Below, in pieces: positions 1 through 9,081 of a stretch of 46,418 nt of DNA. Where the stretch lies: assembly GCA_002709505.1 (NCBI GenBank), contig PARB01000026.1:1-46418 (forward strand). Direction: 5' to 3'. Each line of letters opens with the position of its first letter. Position 1 is the first letter of the stretch. The translations under genes and the position numbers were made by a program. The stretch comes from Paracoccaceae bacterium. GTDB lineage: Bacteria > Pseudomonadota > Alphaproteobacteria > Rhizobiales > Stappiaceae. The notes beneath the pieces were generated by a model that made no database searches, was not told the DNA's origin, and saw only the letters and a list, made by a program, of their open reading frames with translations.

Positions 1-20
1 TATTGAATTAATTGATAAAG

Positions 21-932
21 TCAGGACGGAACGCCGAGGATTCGGCAGATCTCGTCGAGCTGCTCCAGCGATGCATAGCGGATCTTGAGCTCGCCCGTGC
101 CCTTGTCCTGCTTGTGGGCGATGGCGATCTTCAGGCCGAGCGTATCGGTCAGCCGCTTTTCGAGCGCCCGCGTGTCGGCGTCCTTCTCGGCCTTTTCGAC
201 CTTGCCTTTCGGCCCGACCTTCTTGGCAAAGGCATCCGGGTCCTGCGCCAGCCGCTCGGCCTCGCGCACGTTCAGGCCCTTTTCCAGGATGAGCTCGGCA
301 AGCGCTGCCGGATCCTCAGCCGTGATCAGCGCACGCGCATGGCCCGCCGTCAGCAGGCCTTCCGCCAGATAGTCCTTCACCGAGTTGGGAAGCTTCAGCA
401 GGCGCAGCGTGTTGGCCACATGACTGCGGCTCTTGCCGATCACCTTGGCCAGTTCGCTCTGGCTGTAGGAAAACTCCTGGACGAGCTGGTCGTAGCCCAG
501 CCCCTCCTCGATCGGATTGAGATCGGCGCGCTGGACGTTCTCGATGATCGCCAGTTCCAGCGCTTCCTGATCGGTGACATCGCGCACCACGACCGGCACG
601 ACATGCAGGCCGGCGCGCTGCGCGGCCCGCCAGCGCCGCTCGCCGGCAATGATCTCATAGGCGTTGTCGCGGGCCGACACCGGACGCACCAGCAGCGGCT
701 GGACGATCCCCTTCTCGCGGATGGAGGACGTCAGGTCGTCGAGATCCGCCTCGGTGAAGCTCTTGCGCGGGTTGCGCGGGTTGGCGGTCAGGAACTCGAT
801 CGGCACCCGGCGCGTGTCGCGCGGCGGACGCGGATCCGCGGGCGGCTCGGTTCCGACCTCACCGATCAGCGCGGCCAGTCCCCGTCCGAGCCGCTTCTTC
901 TTTCCACCGTCTTCGTCAGCCATTTCGCTCAC
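21..932 (-). CDS. parB: Chromosome-partitioning protein ParB
   Basis: ParB is the CTP-dependent DNA clamp that loads at parS sites near the origin and works with ParA to segregate sister origins. The 303-residue protein has the family order: a basic N-terminal tail with RLGRGLAALIG (residues 14-24, the ParA-stimulating peptide type), the CTP-binding motif GERRWRAAQ (97-105), ENVQRADLNPIEE (131-143), then a helix-turn-helix around 157-180 with SELAKVIGKSRSHV, and a C-terminal dimerisation part. Length is normal. It lies 98 bp downstream of parA on the same strand and is the last gene of the mnmG-rsmG-parA-parB run; only 20 bp of the window lie beyond its stop. Five parS-like sites in the next 9 kb support the assignment. 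The start at 932 gives the expected short acidic lead; a second Met at residue 4 is possible. Confidence 0.96.
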   Translation of the reverse strand: MSEMADEDGGKKKRLGRGLAALIGEVGTEPPADPRPPRDTRRVPIEFLTANPRNPRKSFTEADLDDLTSSIREKGIVQPLLVRPVSARDNAYEIIAGERRWRAAQRAGLHVVPVVVRDVTDQEALELAIIENVQRADLNPIEEGLGYDQLVQEFSYSQSELAKVIGKSRSHVANTLRLLKLPNSVKDYLAEGLLTAGHARALITAEDPAALAELILEKGLNVREAERLAQDPDAFAKKVGPKGKVEKAEKDADTRALEKRLTDTLGLKIAIAHKQDKGTGELKIRYASLEQLDEICRILGVPS

Positions 933-1030
933 TCATCACCCATGCGCGCGCCCCGTGCGCGTGTTCCCTTGAAAGTCCGCAAGTCCAATTGTTGCGCATC
1001 CGAATCCAATGCAACCGCACCGTATCCCGA

Positions 1031-1861
1031 TCAGGCAGCGACACCGCGCAGCGCCCGCTCCCGCTGGATGATCTCCGACGCCAGCCGCAGATAGGCCTGG
1101 CTGCCGGAGCACTTCAGATCGTAGAGCAGCGCCGGCTTGCCATAGGACGGCGCTTCCGACACCCGCACATTGCGCGGGATGATCGTGTCATAGACCGCAT
1201 CGCCCATGGTCTCGCGCACATCCGCCACCACCTGGTTGGACAGGTTGTTGCGGCTGTCGAACATCGTCAGCACGATGCCGTGGATGGACAGTTCCGGATT
1301 GAGCGCCGCCTTGACCTGCTCGACCGTGCTCAGCAACTGGCTGAGACCCTCCAGCGCGAAGAACTCGCATTGCAACGGCACCAGGATCGAATGGGACGCC
1401 GACAGCGCGTTGATGGTCAGCAGGTTGAGCGACGGCGGGCAGTCGATCAGCACATAGGTGAAATCGAAGCCGCCTTCGCTGCCACGTTCGCCGTGGGCCA
1501 TCTCCGACACGGCGGAGCGCAGCCGGTGCGCCCGGTCGGAGCGCGAGGCGATCTCCAGCTCGACGCCCAGAAGGTCCATGGTCGATGGCGCCACCCACAA
1601 GCGCGGCACGGCGGTTTCCTGGATCGTTTCGGCCAGGGAACACTCGCCGGTCAGAACATCATAGGTCGACAGGTCCCGCGCCCGCCGGTCGATGCCGAGA
1701 CCGGTGGAGGCATTGCCCTGCGGATCGAGGTCGACCACCAGCACGCGTTCGCCGATGGCGGCCAGCGCCGTTCCGAGGTTGATGGCGGTCGTGGTCTTGC
1801 CGACGCCGCCCTTCTGGTTGGCCAGCGCCAGAACGCGCGGAGACTGAGGAAGCATGCTCAT
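1031..1861 (-). CDS. parA: Chromosome-partitioning ATPase ParA
   Basis: ParA is the Walker-type ATPase that forms a nucleoid-bound gradient and pulls ParB-parS complexes apart. In 276 residues it shows the deviant Walker A motif KGGVGKTT (17-24), a Walker A' motif VVDLDPQGNAST, the Walker B strand VLIDCPPS, and the short chromosomal form without the N-terminal HTH found in P1-type plasmid ParA. It begins 6 bp after the rsmG stop and is followed by parB, so it is probably co-transcribed with mnmG and rsmG. Two start codons in phase (1861 and 1855) are separated by one codon; the first gives MSMLPQ, the second MLPQ, and the sequence does not decide between them. Confidence 0.96.
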   Translation of the reverse strand: MSMLPQSPRVLALANQKGGVGKTTTAINLGTALAAIGERVLVVDLDPQGNASTGLGIDRRARDLSTYDVLTGECSLAETIQETAVPRLWVAPSTMDLLGVELEIASRSDRAHRLRSAVSEMAHGERGSEGGFDFTYVLIDCPPSLNLLTINALSASHSILVPLQCEFFALEGLSQLLSTVEQVKAALNPELSIHGIVLTMFDSRNNLSNQVVADVRETMGDAVYDTIIPRNVRVSEAPSYGKPALLYDLKCSGSQAYLRLASEIIQRERALRGVAA

Positions 1862-1867
1862 CCGGAT

Positions 1868-2563
1868 CTAACCTTTCCCTGTCGCGCCGCGCGGCCGGAT
1901 CCGCTTGAGTATCAAGAGCCGGCTGTCGGGATCGATGAGGCTGTTCTGTTCTACCATGTCGAAGTCGAAGGCGTGAGACGCTTGCGCGACCTCCTCGCGA
2001 AAATTTTTCCCCTTGTGGAAAATCGCCAGCGCACCGTGGCGCACAAAGGGCTCCGCAAAACCGCAGAGAACCGAAAGATCCGCGAGCGCGCGGGCCGAAA
2101 CCGCCTGGATCGGCGTGGCTCCGGACGATGCAAGATCTTCAGCCACCGCCTCGATGCGCTCGGCATGGACTGTCGCCGGACACCCGGTCTCCCGGATCAC
2201 CGCGCGCAGGAAGGCGACCTTGCGCTGATTGCTTTCCACCAGATGCACATGGGCATCGCCCTGCGATTTCGCGTCCTGCATCAAGGCGATGGCCGTCACC
2301 AGCCCGGGAAAGCCCGCGCCGCTGCCAAGGTCGACCCACTGCCGCGCGCCCTCTCCGGCCTTGAGCACCTGAAGACTGTCGGCGACATGCCGGCGCCAGA
2401 CGTCCGGCAAGGTGGACGGCGCCACGAGGTTCTGCGCCTTTTGCCAGCGCAGGAGCAGATCAACGTAGATCCTCAGCCGATCTTCTGTTTCACGTGAAAC
2501 GGGGAAAACGTCGTGGAGAACCTGGGGACTGTCTGTGACGGAAACGGCGGCTGGGCGGCTCAT
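1868..2563 (-). CDS. rsmG: 16S rRNA m7G527 methyltransferase RsmG (GidB)
   Basis: RsmG methylates N7 of G527 in 16S rRNA using S-adenosylmethionine. The 231-residue product carries the SAM-binding loop [12 protein letters not shown] and the family's VSRETEDRL segment near the N terminus, ending in a basic tail. The start chosen is the ATG at 2563-2561, which overlaps the mnmG stop as ATGA; the open frame extends upstream to 3037 but that part is out-of-frame mnmG sequence with no RsmG similarity. The gene sits between mnmG and parA in the standard alphaproteobacterial order. A parS site (2486-2501) lies inside its 5' coding part and encodes part of the PVSRET segment, so this stretch of DNA serves both protein coding and segregation. 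Confidence 0.95.
   Translation of the reverse strand: MSRPAAVSVTDSPQVLHDVFPVSRETEDRLRIYVDLLLRWQKAQNLVAPSTLPDVWRRHVADSLQVLKAGEGARQWVDLGSGAGFPGLVTAIALMQDAKSQGDAHVHLVESNQRKVAFLRAVIRETGCPATVHAERIEAVAEDLASSGATPIQAVSARALADLSVLCGFAEPFVRHGALAIFHKGKNFREEVAQASHAFDFDMVEQNSLIDPDSRLLILKRIRPRGATGKG
2486..2501. promoter_or_regulatory. parS site 1 (ParB-binding)
   Basis: The 16-mer TGTTTCACGTGAAACG differs from the bacterial parS consensus TGTTTCACGTGAAACA at only the last base. It lies within the rsmG coding sequence, about 10 kb from the proposed origin. Intragenic parS in gid/rsmG genes is known in other bacteria. ParB would load here. Confidence 0.88.
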
Positions 2564-4476
2564 GCGGCAGCCCCCGGCCGGTCCGCGCGCCGGCGGACAT
2601 GCGACAGCAGCAGGCTGAGCGCCGCCGGCGTCACCCCGTCGATCCGCGCCGCCTGGCCGAGAGTTTCCGGCCGCACCGCGTCGAGCTTCTGCCGCGCCTC
2701 GTTCGACAGCCCGCGCACGGCGGCATAGTCGAGGTCCTGCGGCAACACCAATGCCTCGTCCCGGCGCAGCGCGTCGATATCCGCGGCCTGGCGCTGCAGA
2801 TAGACCGCATAGAGCGCATCGATCGCCACCTGCTCCGCGCTGGCGCGGTCGAGCGCGGCGATCTCCTGCGGCCACAGCGCCGCCAACCGGTCGAGATCGA
2901 TATCGGGGTAGGACAAAAGCTCGAACGCCGAGCGGCGCACGCCGTCCTGATTGATCGGCAGACCGGCGCGGCGCCCGACCTCGGGCGTCGCCGTCAGGCC
3001 TTCCAGCACCGCACGGGTCTCGGCAAGCCTTGCGCATTTCGTTTCGAAAGCGACTCGACGGGTCGCGCCAACGCAGCCGATCTCCAGCCCGAGAGGGGTC
3101 AGGCGCTGGTCGGCGTTGTCGGCACGCAGCGACAGCCGGTATTCGGCGCGCGAGGTGAACATGCGATAAGGCTCGGACACGCCGCAGGTCACGAGATCGT
3201 CGATCATCACGCCGATATAGCCCTGATCGCGGCCGAAGACGATTTCCGCGCCGCCATCGACGGCCCGCGCCGCATTGAGCCCGGCAACCAGCCCCTGTGC
3301 CGCCGCCTCCTCGTAGCCGGTCGTGCCGTTGATCTGGCCGGCGAGAAACAGACCGGCGACCCGACGGGTCTCCAGCGTGCGGCGAAGCTCGCGCGGATCA
3401 ATGTGATCATATTCGATGGCATAGCCAGACTTGATTACCGAGACACGCTCCAGACCCGGAATGGTCTTGAGGAACGCCAGCTGCACATCCTCCGGCAGCG
3501 ACGTGGAGATCCCGTTCGGATAGACCGTGTGGTCGTCGAGCCCCTCCGGCTCGAGAAAGATCTGGTGCCCGTCCCGGTCGGCAAAGCGCACCACCTTGTC
3601 CTCGATCGAAGGACAATAGCGGGGCCCCTGCCCGGTGATATGGCCGGAATACATCGCCGAACGCTGCAGGTTCGCGCGAATGATGTCGTGGGTCTCCGGC
3701 GTCGTGCGGGTGATGTGGCAGGAAATCTGCGGCGTCTCGATGGCAGCCGTCAGGGTGGAAAATGGTTCCGGAACCGAATCGCCCTTCTGCTCCTCAAGCC
3801 GGGCCCAGTCGATGGTGCGCCCGTCGAGCCGCGCCGGTGTCCCGGTCTTCAACCGGCCAAGCTCGAAGCCATGATCGAGCAGCGAGGCGGCAAGGCGCCG
3901 CGCCGGCGGTTCGCCCGCCCGGCCGGCCGGAATCCGCTCATCACCAATGTGAATGACACCGCGCAGGAACGTCCCGGTGGTCAACACGATGGCGCCGGCG
4001 GAAAGCTCCCGCCCGTCGGCGAGACGCACACCCCTCGCCCGCCCGTCGTCGACGAGCAGCTCGGCCGCCTCGCCCTCGATCACCTCGAGGTTGGCCGTCT
4101 CGCGGATCGCGTCCTGCATCGCCGCGCGGTAGAGCGCCCGGTCCGCCTGGGCACGGGGACCGCGCACCGCCGGCCCCTTGCGCCGGTTGAGCAGCCGGAA
4201 CTGGATGCCGGCCTTGTCGGCGACGCACCCCATCAAGCCGTCGAGCGCATCGACCTCGCGCACGAGATGGCCCTTGCCGAGCCCGCCGATCGCGGGGTTG
4301 CAGGACATCACGCCGACGGTGGCGAAGCTGTGGGTCACCAGAGCGGTGCGCGCGCCCATGCGTGCGCTCGCGGCAGCTGCCTCGCAGCCCGCATGTCCGC
4401 CACCGATCACGATCACATCGAGGCGTCGATCCGCCGGCTGCGATCCCTTCGAACGCATCGCGTCCGCCATAGTCAC
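2560..4476 (-). CDS. mnmG: tRNA uridine-34 5-carboxymethylaminomethyl modification enzyme MnmG (GidA)
   Basis: MnmG is the FAD-dependent partner of MnmE that installs the cmnm5 group on wobble uridine 34 of certain tRNAs. The 638-residue protein has the N-terminal dinucleotide-fold motif [11 protein letters not shown], the conserved [14 protein letters not shown] segment holding the first catalytic cysteine, the [10 protein letters not shown] segment with the second, and the C-terminal helical domain that contacts MnmE. Length is slightly above the usual 620 because of a lead before the FAD motif; a second Met three codons in is an alternative start. The stop overlaps the rsmG start. Its upstream region (4477-4871) holds a parS site and must contain the promoter of the mnmG-rsmG-parA-parB run. 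Confidence 0.96.
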   Translation of the reverse strand: MTMADAMRSKGSQPADRRLDVIVIGGGHAGCEAAAASARMGARTALVTHSFATVGVMSCNPAIGGLGKGHLVREVDALDGLMGCVADKAGIQFRLLNRRKGPAVRGPRAQADRALYRAAMQDAIRETANLEVIEGEAAELLVDDGRARGVRLADGRELSAGAIVLTTGTFLRGVIHIGDERIPAGRAGEPPARRLAASLLDHGFELGRLKTGTPARLDGRTIDWARLEEQKGDSVPEPFSTLTAAIETPQISCHITRTTPETHDIIRANLQRSAMYSGHITGQGPRYCPSIEDKVVRFADRDGHQIFLEPEGLDDHTVYPNGISTSLPEDVQLAFLKTIPGLERVSVIKSGYAIEYDHIDPRELRRTLETRRVAGLFLAGQINGTTGYEEAAAQGLVAGLNAARAVDGGAEIVFGRDQGYIGVMIDDLVTCGVSEPYRMFTSRAEYRLSLRADNADQRLTPLGLEIGCVGATRRVAFETKCARLAETRAVLEGLTATPEVGRRAGLPINQDGVRRSAFELLSYPDIDLDRLAALWPQEIAALDRASAEQVAIDALYAVYLQRQAADIDALRRDEALVLPQDLDYAAVRGLSNEARQKLDAVRPETLGQAARIDGVTPAALSLLLSHVRRRADRPGAAA

Positions 4477-4850
4477 GTCTCCGATTGCTCAGGATGGAAG
4501 TGTCGCCGCGGCGCCAGTCCCGTCATCCTGCTGTCGAGCCTGAAACGATTCCCCGCCCGTGAGAACCACGCCGGCCTGAATACCCCCGCCGGCGGGCAAC
4601 CCGTCGCCGGATGACCGGCCGCCCGATAGAGGCGCGTTTCCGGGAAACCGCCAAGCGGTAATTATGGTCTTTGAATATCCAATCGCCACGACACGGTCAA
4701 AACAACTTCCGCCAAGTCAGGCAGAAACGACAGCGCAAATATCGGGCGCCGATCCGGCCTAACCGGCCCATCCGCACGAGTTTGCCGGAAAATCAGCGGT
4801 CATTACGGGAGAGTCTTCATTACGGTTTTGAATCGAACCCCGATTCCTGC
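4477..4850. promoter_or_regulatory. Intergenic region upstream of the mnmG-rsmG-parAB run
   Basis: No credible gene is seen in these 374 bp between the mnmE stop and the mnmG start. It contains an imperfect hairpin at 4631-4652 (GGCG/GTTTC pairing with GAAAC/CGCC), a candidate terminator or structure for mnmE, which is read in the same leftward direction. The mnmG promoter should lie here, but no box is clear enough to name. A parS site follows immediately at 4851. Confidence 0.45.
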
Positions 4851-4866
4851 TGTTTCACGTGAAACG
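4851..4866. promoter_or_regulatory. parS site 2 (ParB-binding)
   Basis: The 16-mer TGTTTCACGTGAAACG is identical to the site at 2486 and one base from the parS consensus. It is intergenic, just beyond the mnmE stop codon, 2.4 kb from site 1. Two identical, near-perfect copies in the same block make chance very unlikely. Confidence 0.9.
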
Positions 4867-4871
4867 CTCGT

Positions 4872-6212
4872 TTACTTGCCGATACAAAATTCAGAGAAAA
4901 TCACATCCAGAAGGTCCTCGACCCCGACCCGGCCGGCAATCCGCCCAAGGGCATCCGCAGCCGTGCGCAGGTCTTCGGCGCGCAATTCCAGCGGCCGTCC
5001 ACCCGAAATCGCCGCCGTCAGCGACTCGCGTGCAACCGCAATCCAGCGACGGTGACGGTCGCGGGTCGCCACCGGATCGGAGGTGCTGCCGACGGCGTCA
5101 CGGGCAAAGGCGCCCAGGGCAGAGATCAGATCGGCGAGACCCTCTCCGGTCAGCGCCGACAGGCGGAACCTCGGTTCATCCCCGTCGCCGCCACGACCAA
5201 CAGGCGCTGCCCCAGGAAGATCCTGCTTGGTGGCAACCGTCCAGACCGGGGCGGAGACCTCCGGAGCGGCGCGGGTGTGCCCGGCCTGCGCATCGGGATC
5301 GGTCAGCCACAGCACCAGATCGGCATCGGCGGCGCGCGCCAAAGCCCGCCGGATCCCCTCCCGCTCCACCTGGCCTTCCGCCTCGCGGATGCCGGCGGTG
5401 TCGATCAGGGTGAGCGGATAGCCGTCGAGATCGAGATGCACCTCGATCACGTCGCGCGTGGTGCCGGCCTCTTCAGTCACGATGGCGACATCGCGCTGCG
5501 CGATGGCGTTCAGCAGGCTCGACTTGCCGGCGTTGGGCCGGCCGAGCAACGCCACCTGGACGCCCGAGCGCAACCGCTCGGCGCCGCGCGAACGCGCGAG
5601 ATGGGCATCGATCTCGTCGCGCAACCGTTCCGCCTCCGCCCAGATCCCGTCCGCAACGCTGCCCGGCACATCGTCTTCGTCGGCGAAATCGAAGTCGGCC
5701 TCGATCATGGCACGCATCCGAATCAATCGGCTCCGCCAGCCGTCATAGACCGCCCCCAGCGCCCCGCCCATCTGGGAAACGGCCTGACGGCGCTGCGCTT
5801 CCGTCTCCGCATGGATCAGATCGGCAAGCCCCTCGGCTTCCAACAGATCGAGCCGGTCGTTGTCGAAGGCCCGCCGCGTGAATTCTCCCGCCTCCGCCGG
5901 CCGATAACCCGGTATCCGCCCGAGCGCCGTCAGAAGGGCTGCCACCACCGCGCGGCCGCCGTGACACTGGATCTCGACCACGTCCTCGCCGGTAAAGCTT
6001 GCCGGCCCCGGAAACCACAGGCACAGGGCCGCATCGAGAAGGTCTCCCGTTTGCGGATCGCGCAGGCGGGACAGCGAAGCCATGCGCGGCTCGGGGAGCC
6101 GGCCCGACATCGTTTCGAGAGCGACTCGAGCCGCCGGTCCCGAAATCCTCAAGATCGCCACGCCTGTGGGCAGACCCCCACTCGACAGGGCATAGATGGT
6201 ATCCTGCGTCAT
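4872..6212 (-). CDS. mnmE: tRNA modification GTPase MnmE (TrmE/ThdF)
   Basis: MnmE is the GTPase that works with MnmG on tRNA wobble uridine using a formyl-tetrahydrofolate-derived carbon. The 446-residue protein shows the N-terminal TrmE domain (DTIYALSSG..., CHGG near residue 85), the embedded G domain with G1 [10 protein letters not shown]2 GTTRDV, G3 DTAGIR and a G4 TKQD in place of NKxD, and the family's closing CIGK at the C terminus, whose cysteine is conserved. Length fits the family. It is transcribed leftward and is separated from mnmG by 395 bp holding parS site 2. The gene upstream (DUF255 protein) is divergent. Confidence 0.96.
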   Translation of the reverse strand: MTQDTIYALSSGGLPTGVAILRISGPAARVALETMSGRLPEPRMASLSRLRDPQTGDLLDAALCLWFPGPASFTGEDVVEIQCHGGRAVVAALLTALGRIPGYRPAEAGEFTRRAFDNDRLDLLEAEGLADLIHAETEAQRRQAVSQMGGALGAVYDGWRSRLIRMRAMIEADFDFADEDDVPGSVADGIWAEAERLRDEIDAHLARSRGAERLRSGVQVALLGRPNAGKSSLLNAIAQRDVAIVTEEAGTTRDVIEVHLDLDGYPLTLIDTAGIREAEGQVEREGIRRALARAADADLVLWLTDPDAQAGHTRAAPEVSAPVWTVATKQDLPGAAPVGRGGDGDEPRFRLSALTGEGLADLISALGAFARDAVGSTSDPVATRDRHRRWIAVARESLTAAISGGRPLELRAEDLRTAADALGRIAGRVGVEDLLDVIFSEFCIGK

Positions 6213-6352
6213 GCCCGTTTCGCTCTCCGGTGCCCGTCACAAGGGCATTTGTCTTGCAGGCGTGTGCCAGCGCCTTACCTTCTGGTGAAGCCGGTGGCGG
6301 GACGGCCAGATCCGCGCCCGCGCCGCTTGCGCCCCTCTTACCGGGAAGCCCC

Positions 6353-8401
6353 ATGACCGACAACCGCCTTGCCGACGCGACGAGCCCCTATCTTCTGCAG
6401 CACAAGGACAATCCGGTGGCCTGGCGCCCCTGGGGTGCGGAGGCGCTTGCCGAGGCCCGCGACAGCGGCAAACCGATCCTGTTGTCCGTCGGATATGCCG
6501 CATGCCACTGGTGTCATGTGATGGCGCACGAGAGTTTCGAGGACCGGGATGTCGCGGAGGTGATGAACACCCACTTCGTCAACATCAAGGTTGACCGCGA
6601 GGAACGCCCGGACATCGACCAGATCTACATGAACGCGCTGCATGCGCTTGGCGAACAGGGCGGCTGGCCGCTCACCATGTTCCTGACCAGCGAAGCGGAA
6701 CCCTTCTGGGGCGGGACCTATTTTCCGAAAACCGCACGTTGGGGTCGACCCGGCTTCGTCGATGTCCTTCTGGCGGTCTCCAAGACCTACCAGTCGGATC
6801 GCAGCCGAATCGATCAAAACCGCGACGGCCTGATGGCCCATCTTCGCACCATCCCGTCCGGCGAAAACGTCTCGCTCCCCAGGGGTCTTGCCACAACGGC
6901 GGGGCTGAAGCTCGCGGACATGATCGACCCGGTTTCCGGTGGAACGAAAGGCGCTCCCAAATTTCCCCAGGCGAGCGTCATGGAGTTGGTCTGGCGCGCC
7001 GCCCTTCGCTCCGGCGACAGGGCCGCGCGCAACGGCTGCATCCTGTCGCTTGAGCGGATGAGCAACGGCGGGATTTACGACCACATCGGCGGCGGGTTGT
7101 CGCGCTATTCGGTCGACGAGCGCTGGCTCGTTCCGCATTTCGAGAAGATGCTCTACGACAATGCCCAGTATCTGACGCATCTGGCCCTTGTCGGAAGCGC
7201 CGAACTCACCCCCGGCAATGATGCATTGTTCCGCAGGCGAATCGAGGAGACCGGCGCATGGCTGGAACGGGAGATGCGGGTCGAAGGCGCTTATGCCGCA
7301 AGCCTCGATGCCGACACAGAGGGCGAGGAAGGCAGGACCTACGTCTGGACGCCGGACCAGGTGGTCGACGTCCTCGGCGGGGCCGACGCCGTTGCCTTCA
7401 ACCGGGTCTATGACATTTCCCCGGCCGGCAATTTCGAAGGAAAGAGCATTCCCAACCGGCTGACGCGGACGGATGATCCCGACGACCCTACGGATGAGGA
7501 AACCCTCAAGGGATGGCGCGAACGGCTTCTTGAGGTTCGCAACACAAGAGCCCAGCCCGGTCGTGACGACAAGATCCTGGCGGACTGGAACGGCCTGCTG
7601 ATCTCGGGGCTGGTTCGCGCCGCGGATCATGTTTCACGTGAATCCCTGTCTGAAGCCGCGACCCGGACCTATCGGTTTATCCTCGATACCATGATGACCG
7701 AAACCGGACTGGCCCATGCCTATCGGGCGGGAACGATGGTCGCCCCGGGATTTTCCACCGACCACGCCGCACTGATGGTCGCCGCCGTTACCCTTGCAGA
7801 AGCCGCCCCCGATCCGCAGACGGCGGACGGGTACCTCGCCGACGCGAAACAGCTGGCTGACCTTCTGCATAGCCACTACAGCCATGACCGCGGCGGCTAC
7901 TACCTGACCTCGGATGCGGCCGAGGGCCTGATCGTGCGCCCCTACTCCGCCTATGATGAAGCCACCCCAAATGGAAACGCCATGGCGGCAGAAGCGCTCG
8001 TCAGGCTCTGGCATCTCACCGGCGTCGACATCTACAGGGATCGGGCAGAGCAGATCTTTTCAGCGTTTTCGCAAGCCATCCTGAAGAACGTGTTCGGAAC
8101 GGCCGGATTGTTGAACGCGATGGATACGCTGGAACATGGCGTGCTTGCGGTCTGCGTGACGCAAACCGGCGCCCGGGACCCGGACTTCGATCGTGCGCTC
8201 CTTGCCCTTGCCGACCCGGCGATTATCCGTCGCACGGTCGCGGCCGGAGACGCATCCCTGCCGGACCATCACCCGGCCGCCAACAAGGCCCTCGTCGACG
8301 GCAAACCGACGCTTTACCTGTGCACGGCCGGCCGATGTGGGCCGCCGCTTACCGATCCGGCCCATGTGGCCGATCATCTCCGCGACCTGCGGGGTGGCTA
8401 A
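6353..8401 (+). CDS. DUF255 / thioredoxin-like domain protein (YyaL/SSP411 family)
   Basis: This 682-residue protein belongs to the YyaL/spermatogenesis-associated-20 family: an N-terminal thioredoxin-fold domain (DUF255) with the CHWCH motif near residue 50 ([17 protein letters not shown]), then an (alpha/alpha)6 glycosidase-like barrel. Cellular role is unknown for the family. The start is set at the ATG at 6353 because [17 protein letters not shown] is the conserved N terminus; the open frame continues 118 codons upstream over mnmE antisense sequence without similarity. It lies divergent from mnmE and overlaps the convergent GNAT gene by 53 bp. A parS-like site falls inside it at 7630. It interrupts the usual mnmE-rho adjacency, so it may be a lineage-specific insertion. 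CDS identity is sure; function is not. Confidence 0.92.
   Translation: MTDNRLADATSPYLLQHKDNPVAWRPWGAEALAEARDSGKPILLSVGYAACHWCHVMAHESFEDRDVAEVMNTHFVNIKVDREERPDIDQIYMNALHALGEQGGWPLTMFLTSEAEPFWGGTYFPKTARWGRPGFVDVLLAVSKTYQSDRSRIDQNRDGLMAHLRTIPSGENVSLPRGLATTAGLKLADMIDPVSGGTKGAPKFPQASVMELVWRAALRSGDRAARNGCILSLERMSNGGIYDHIGGGLSRYSVDERWLVPHFEKMLYDNAQYLTHLALVGSAELTPGNDALFRRRIEETGAWLEREMRVEGAYAASLDADTEGEEGRTYVWTPDQVVDVLGGADAVAFNRVYDISPAGNFEGKSIPNRLTRTDDPDDPTDEETLKGWRERLLEVRNTRAQPGRDDKILADWNGLLISGLVRAADHVSRESLSEAATRTYRFILDTMMTETGLAHAYRAGTMVAPGFSTDHAALMVAAVTLAEAAPDPQTADGYLADAKQLADLLHSHYSHDRGGYYLTSDAAEGLIVRPYSAYDEATPNGNAMAAEALVRLWHLTGVDIYRDRAEQIFSAFSQAILKNVFGTAGLLNAMDTLEHGVLAVCVTQTGARDPDFDRALLALADPAIIRRTVAAGDASLPDHHPAANKALVDGKPTLYLCTAGRCGPPLTDPAHVADHLRDLRGG
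7630..7645. promoter_or_regulatory. parS-like site 3
   Basis: TGTTTCACGTGAATCC matches the parS consensus at 14 of 16 positions, with the whole left arm and core intact and two changes in the right arm. It lies within the DUF255 coding sequence, encoding HVSRES. Probably a weaker ParB site. Confidence 0.62.
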
Positions 8402-8945
8402 ACTGGTCGGCCGACAGGCGATAAAGCACATGCGGTCGCAACGGGTGACCGACCTCAAGTGCGGGGTGCTCAAAGGCGCCGGCGGGATCTTCACTCATGC
8501 CGAGCCGCTCCATCACCCGCCGCGACGGTATGTTGCCGACGGTCGTGAATGAGATGATTTCCGGCAAGCGCAAGGTTTCGAAACCGAATCGAAGCCAGGC
8601 CATTGCGGCTTCTGTCGCAAAGCCTTGTCCCCAGGCATGGCGGGCAAGCCGCCAGCCGATCTCGAGCGTATCCGGGACGGGCACGTCGGGCGCTGCGCGG
8701 TTAAGCCCGACAAAGCCCAGAAACCGCCCGCTGGCCTTCTCCTCTACCGGCTGAAAACAGATCCCGTCGGTCTCCGCCTTGCCCCTCGCGCGGGCAATGA
8801 TGGCATCGCTCTCGGACCGACTGAGGGTCGCGGGAAAGTAGCGCATCACCTGGGGATCGGCGTTGAGAGCGGCGAAGGGCTCGGCATCTTCCGCGCGCCA
8901 GGGACGCAACACCAGGCGGTCGGTTTCCAGCGTGTATTCGGGCAT
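8349..8945 (-). CDS. GNAT-family N-acetyltransferase (RimJ/RimL type)
   Basis: The 198-residue product begins [16 protein letters not shown] and follows the RimJ/RimL-like GNAT pattern: ETxRLxLRPW, a central [20 protein letters not shown] acetyl-CoA-binding stretch (R/Q-x-x-G-x-G/A), and [10 protein letters not shown] near the C terminus. The substrate (a ribosomal protein N terminus, an antibiotic or a small molecule) cannot be told. The start at 8945 is chosen over an in-frame codon 31 residues upstream, which would run through the parS site and towards the rho terminator. The 3' end overlaps the convergent DUF255 gene by 53 bp; the C-terminal tail past about residue 175 looks unconserved. 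Confidence 0.88.
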   Translation of the reverse strand: MPEYTLETDRLVLRPWRAEDAEPFAALNADPQVMRYFPATLSRSESDAIIARARGKAETDGICFQPVEEKASGRFLGFVGLNRAAPDVPVPDTLEIGWRLARHAWGQGFATEAAMAWLRFGFETLRLPEIISFTTVGNIPSRRVMERLGMSEDPAGAFEHPALEVGHPLRPHVLYRLSADQFSHPAGRGDDRPHGPDR

Positions 8946-8982
8946 TCTTGGTCTCTTGCATTGTTGCGCAACCGAATCGGCC

Positions 8983-8998
8983 TGATTCACGTGAAACA
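8983..8998. promoter_or_regulatory. parS site 4 (ParB-binding)
   Basis: TGATTCACGTGAAACA matches the parS consensus at 15 of 16 positions, with the right arm perfect. It is intergenic, between the GNAT start and the rho terminator, and about 3.2 kb from the proposed origin. Confidence 0.82.
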
Positions 8999-9000
8999 CA

Positions 9001-9034
9001 ATGCAAAACACCCGCAAGCGCGCTTGCGGGTGTT
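9001..9034 (-). terminator. Rho-independent terminator of the rho gene
   Basis: Positions 9007-9034 form a perfect 28-bp palindrome: each arm reads AACACCCGCAAGCG, with no loop bases left over. Read leftward it is followed directly by TTTTGCAT. It lies 48 bp after the rho stop codon, so it most likely ends the rho transcript. The terminator of the factor-dependent termination gene is itself intrinsic. Confidence 0.82.
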
Positions 9035-9046
9035 CCACGTGAATCC
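9031..9046. promoter_or_regulatory. parS-like site 5 (weak)
   Basis: TGTTCCACGTGAATCC matches parS at 13 of 16 positions, keeping the CCACGTGAA core and GTT. It overlaps the base of the rho terminator and is 33 bp from the much better site 4, so it may be a secondary ParB contact. Confidence 0.45.
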
Positions 9047-9081
9047 GACGCCGCGCGACCCGCGCGGGGATCGCAAACGGT

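Noticed and set aside
2599-4614. A 671-codon open frame on the + strand opposite mnmG
   Set aside because: Shadow of mnmG with no recognisable motif.
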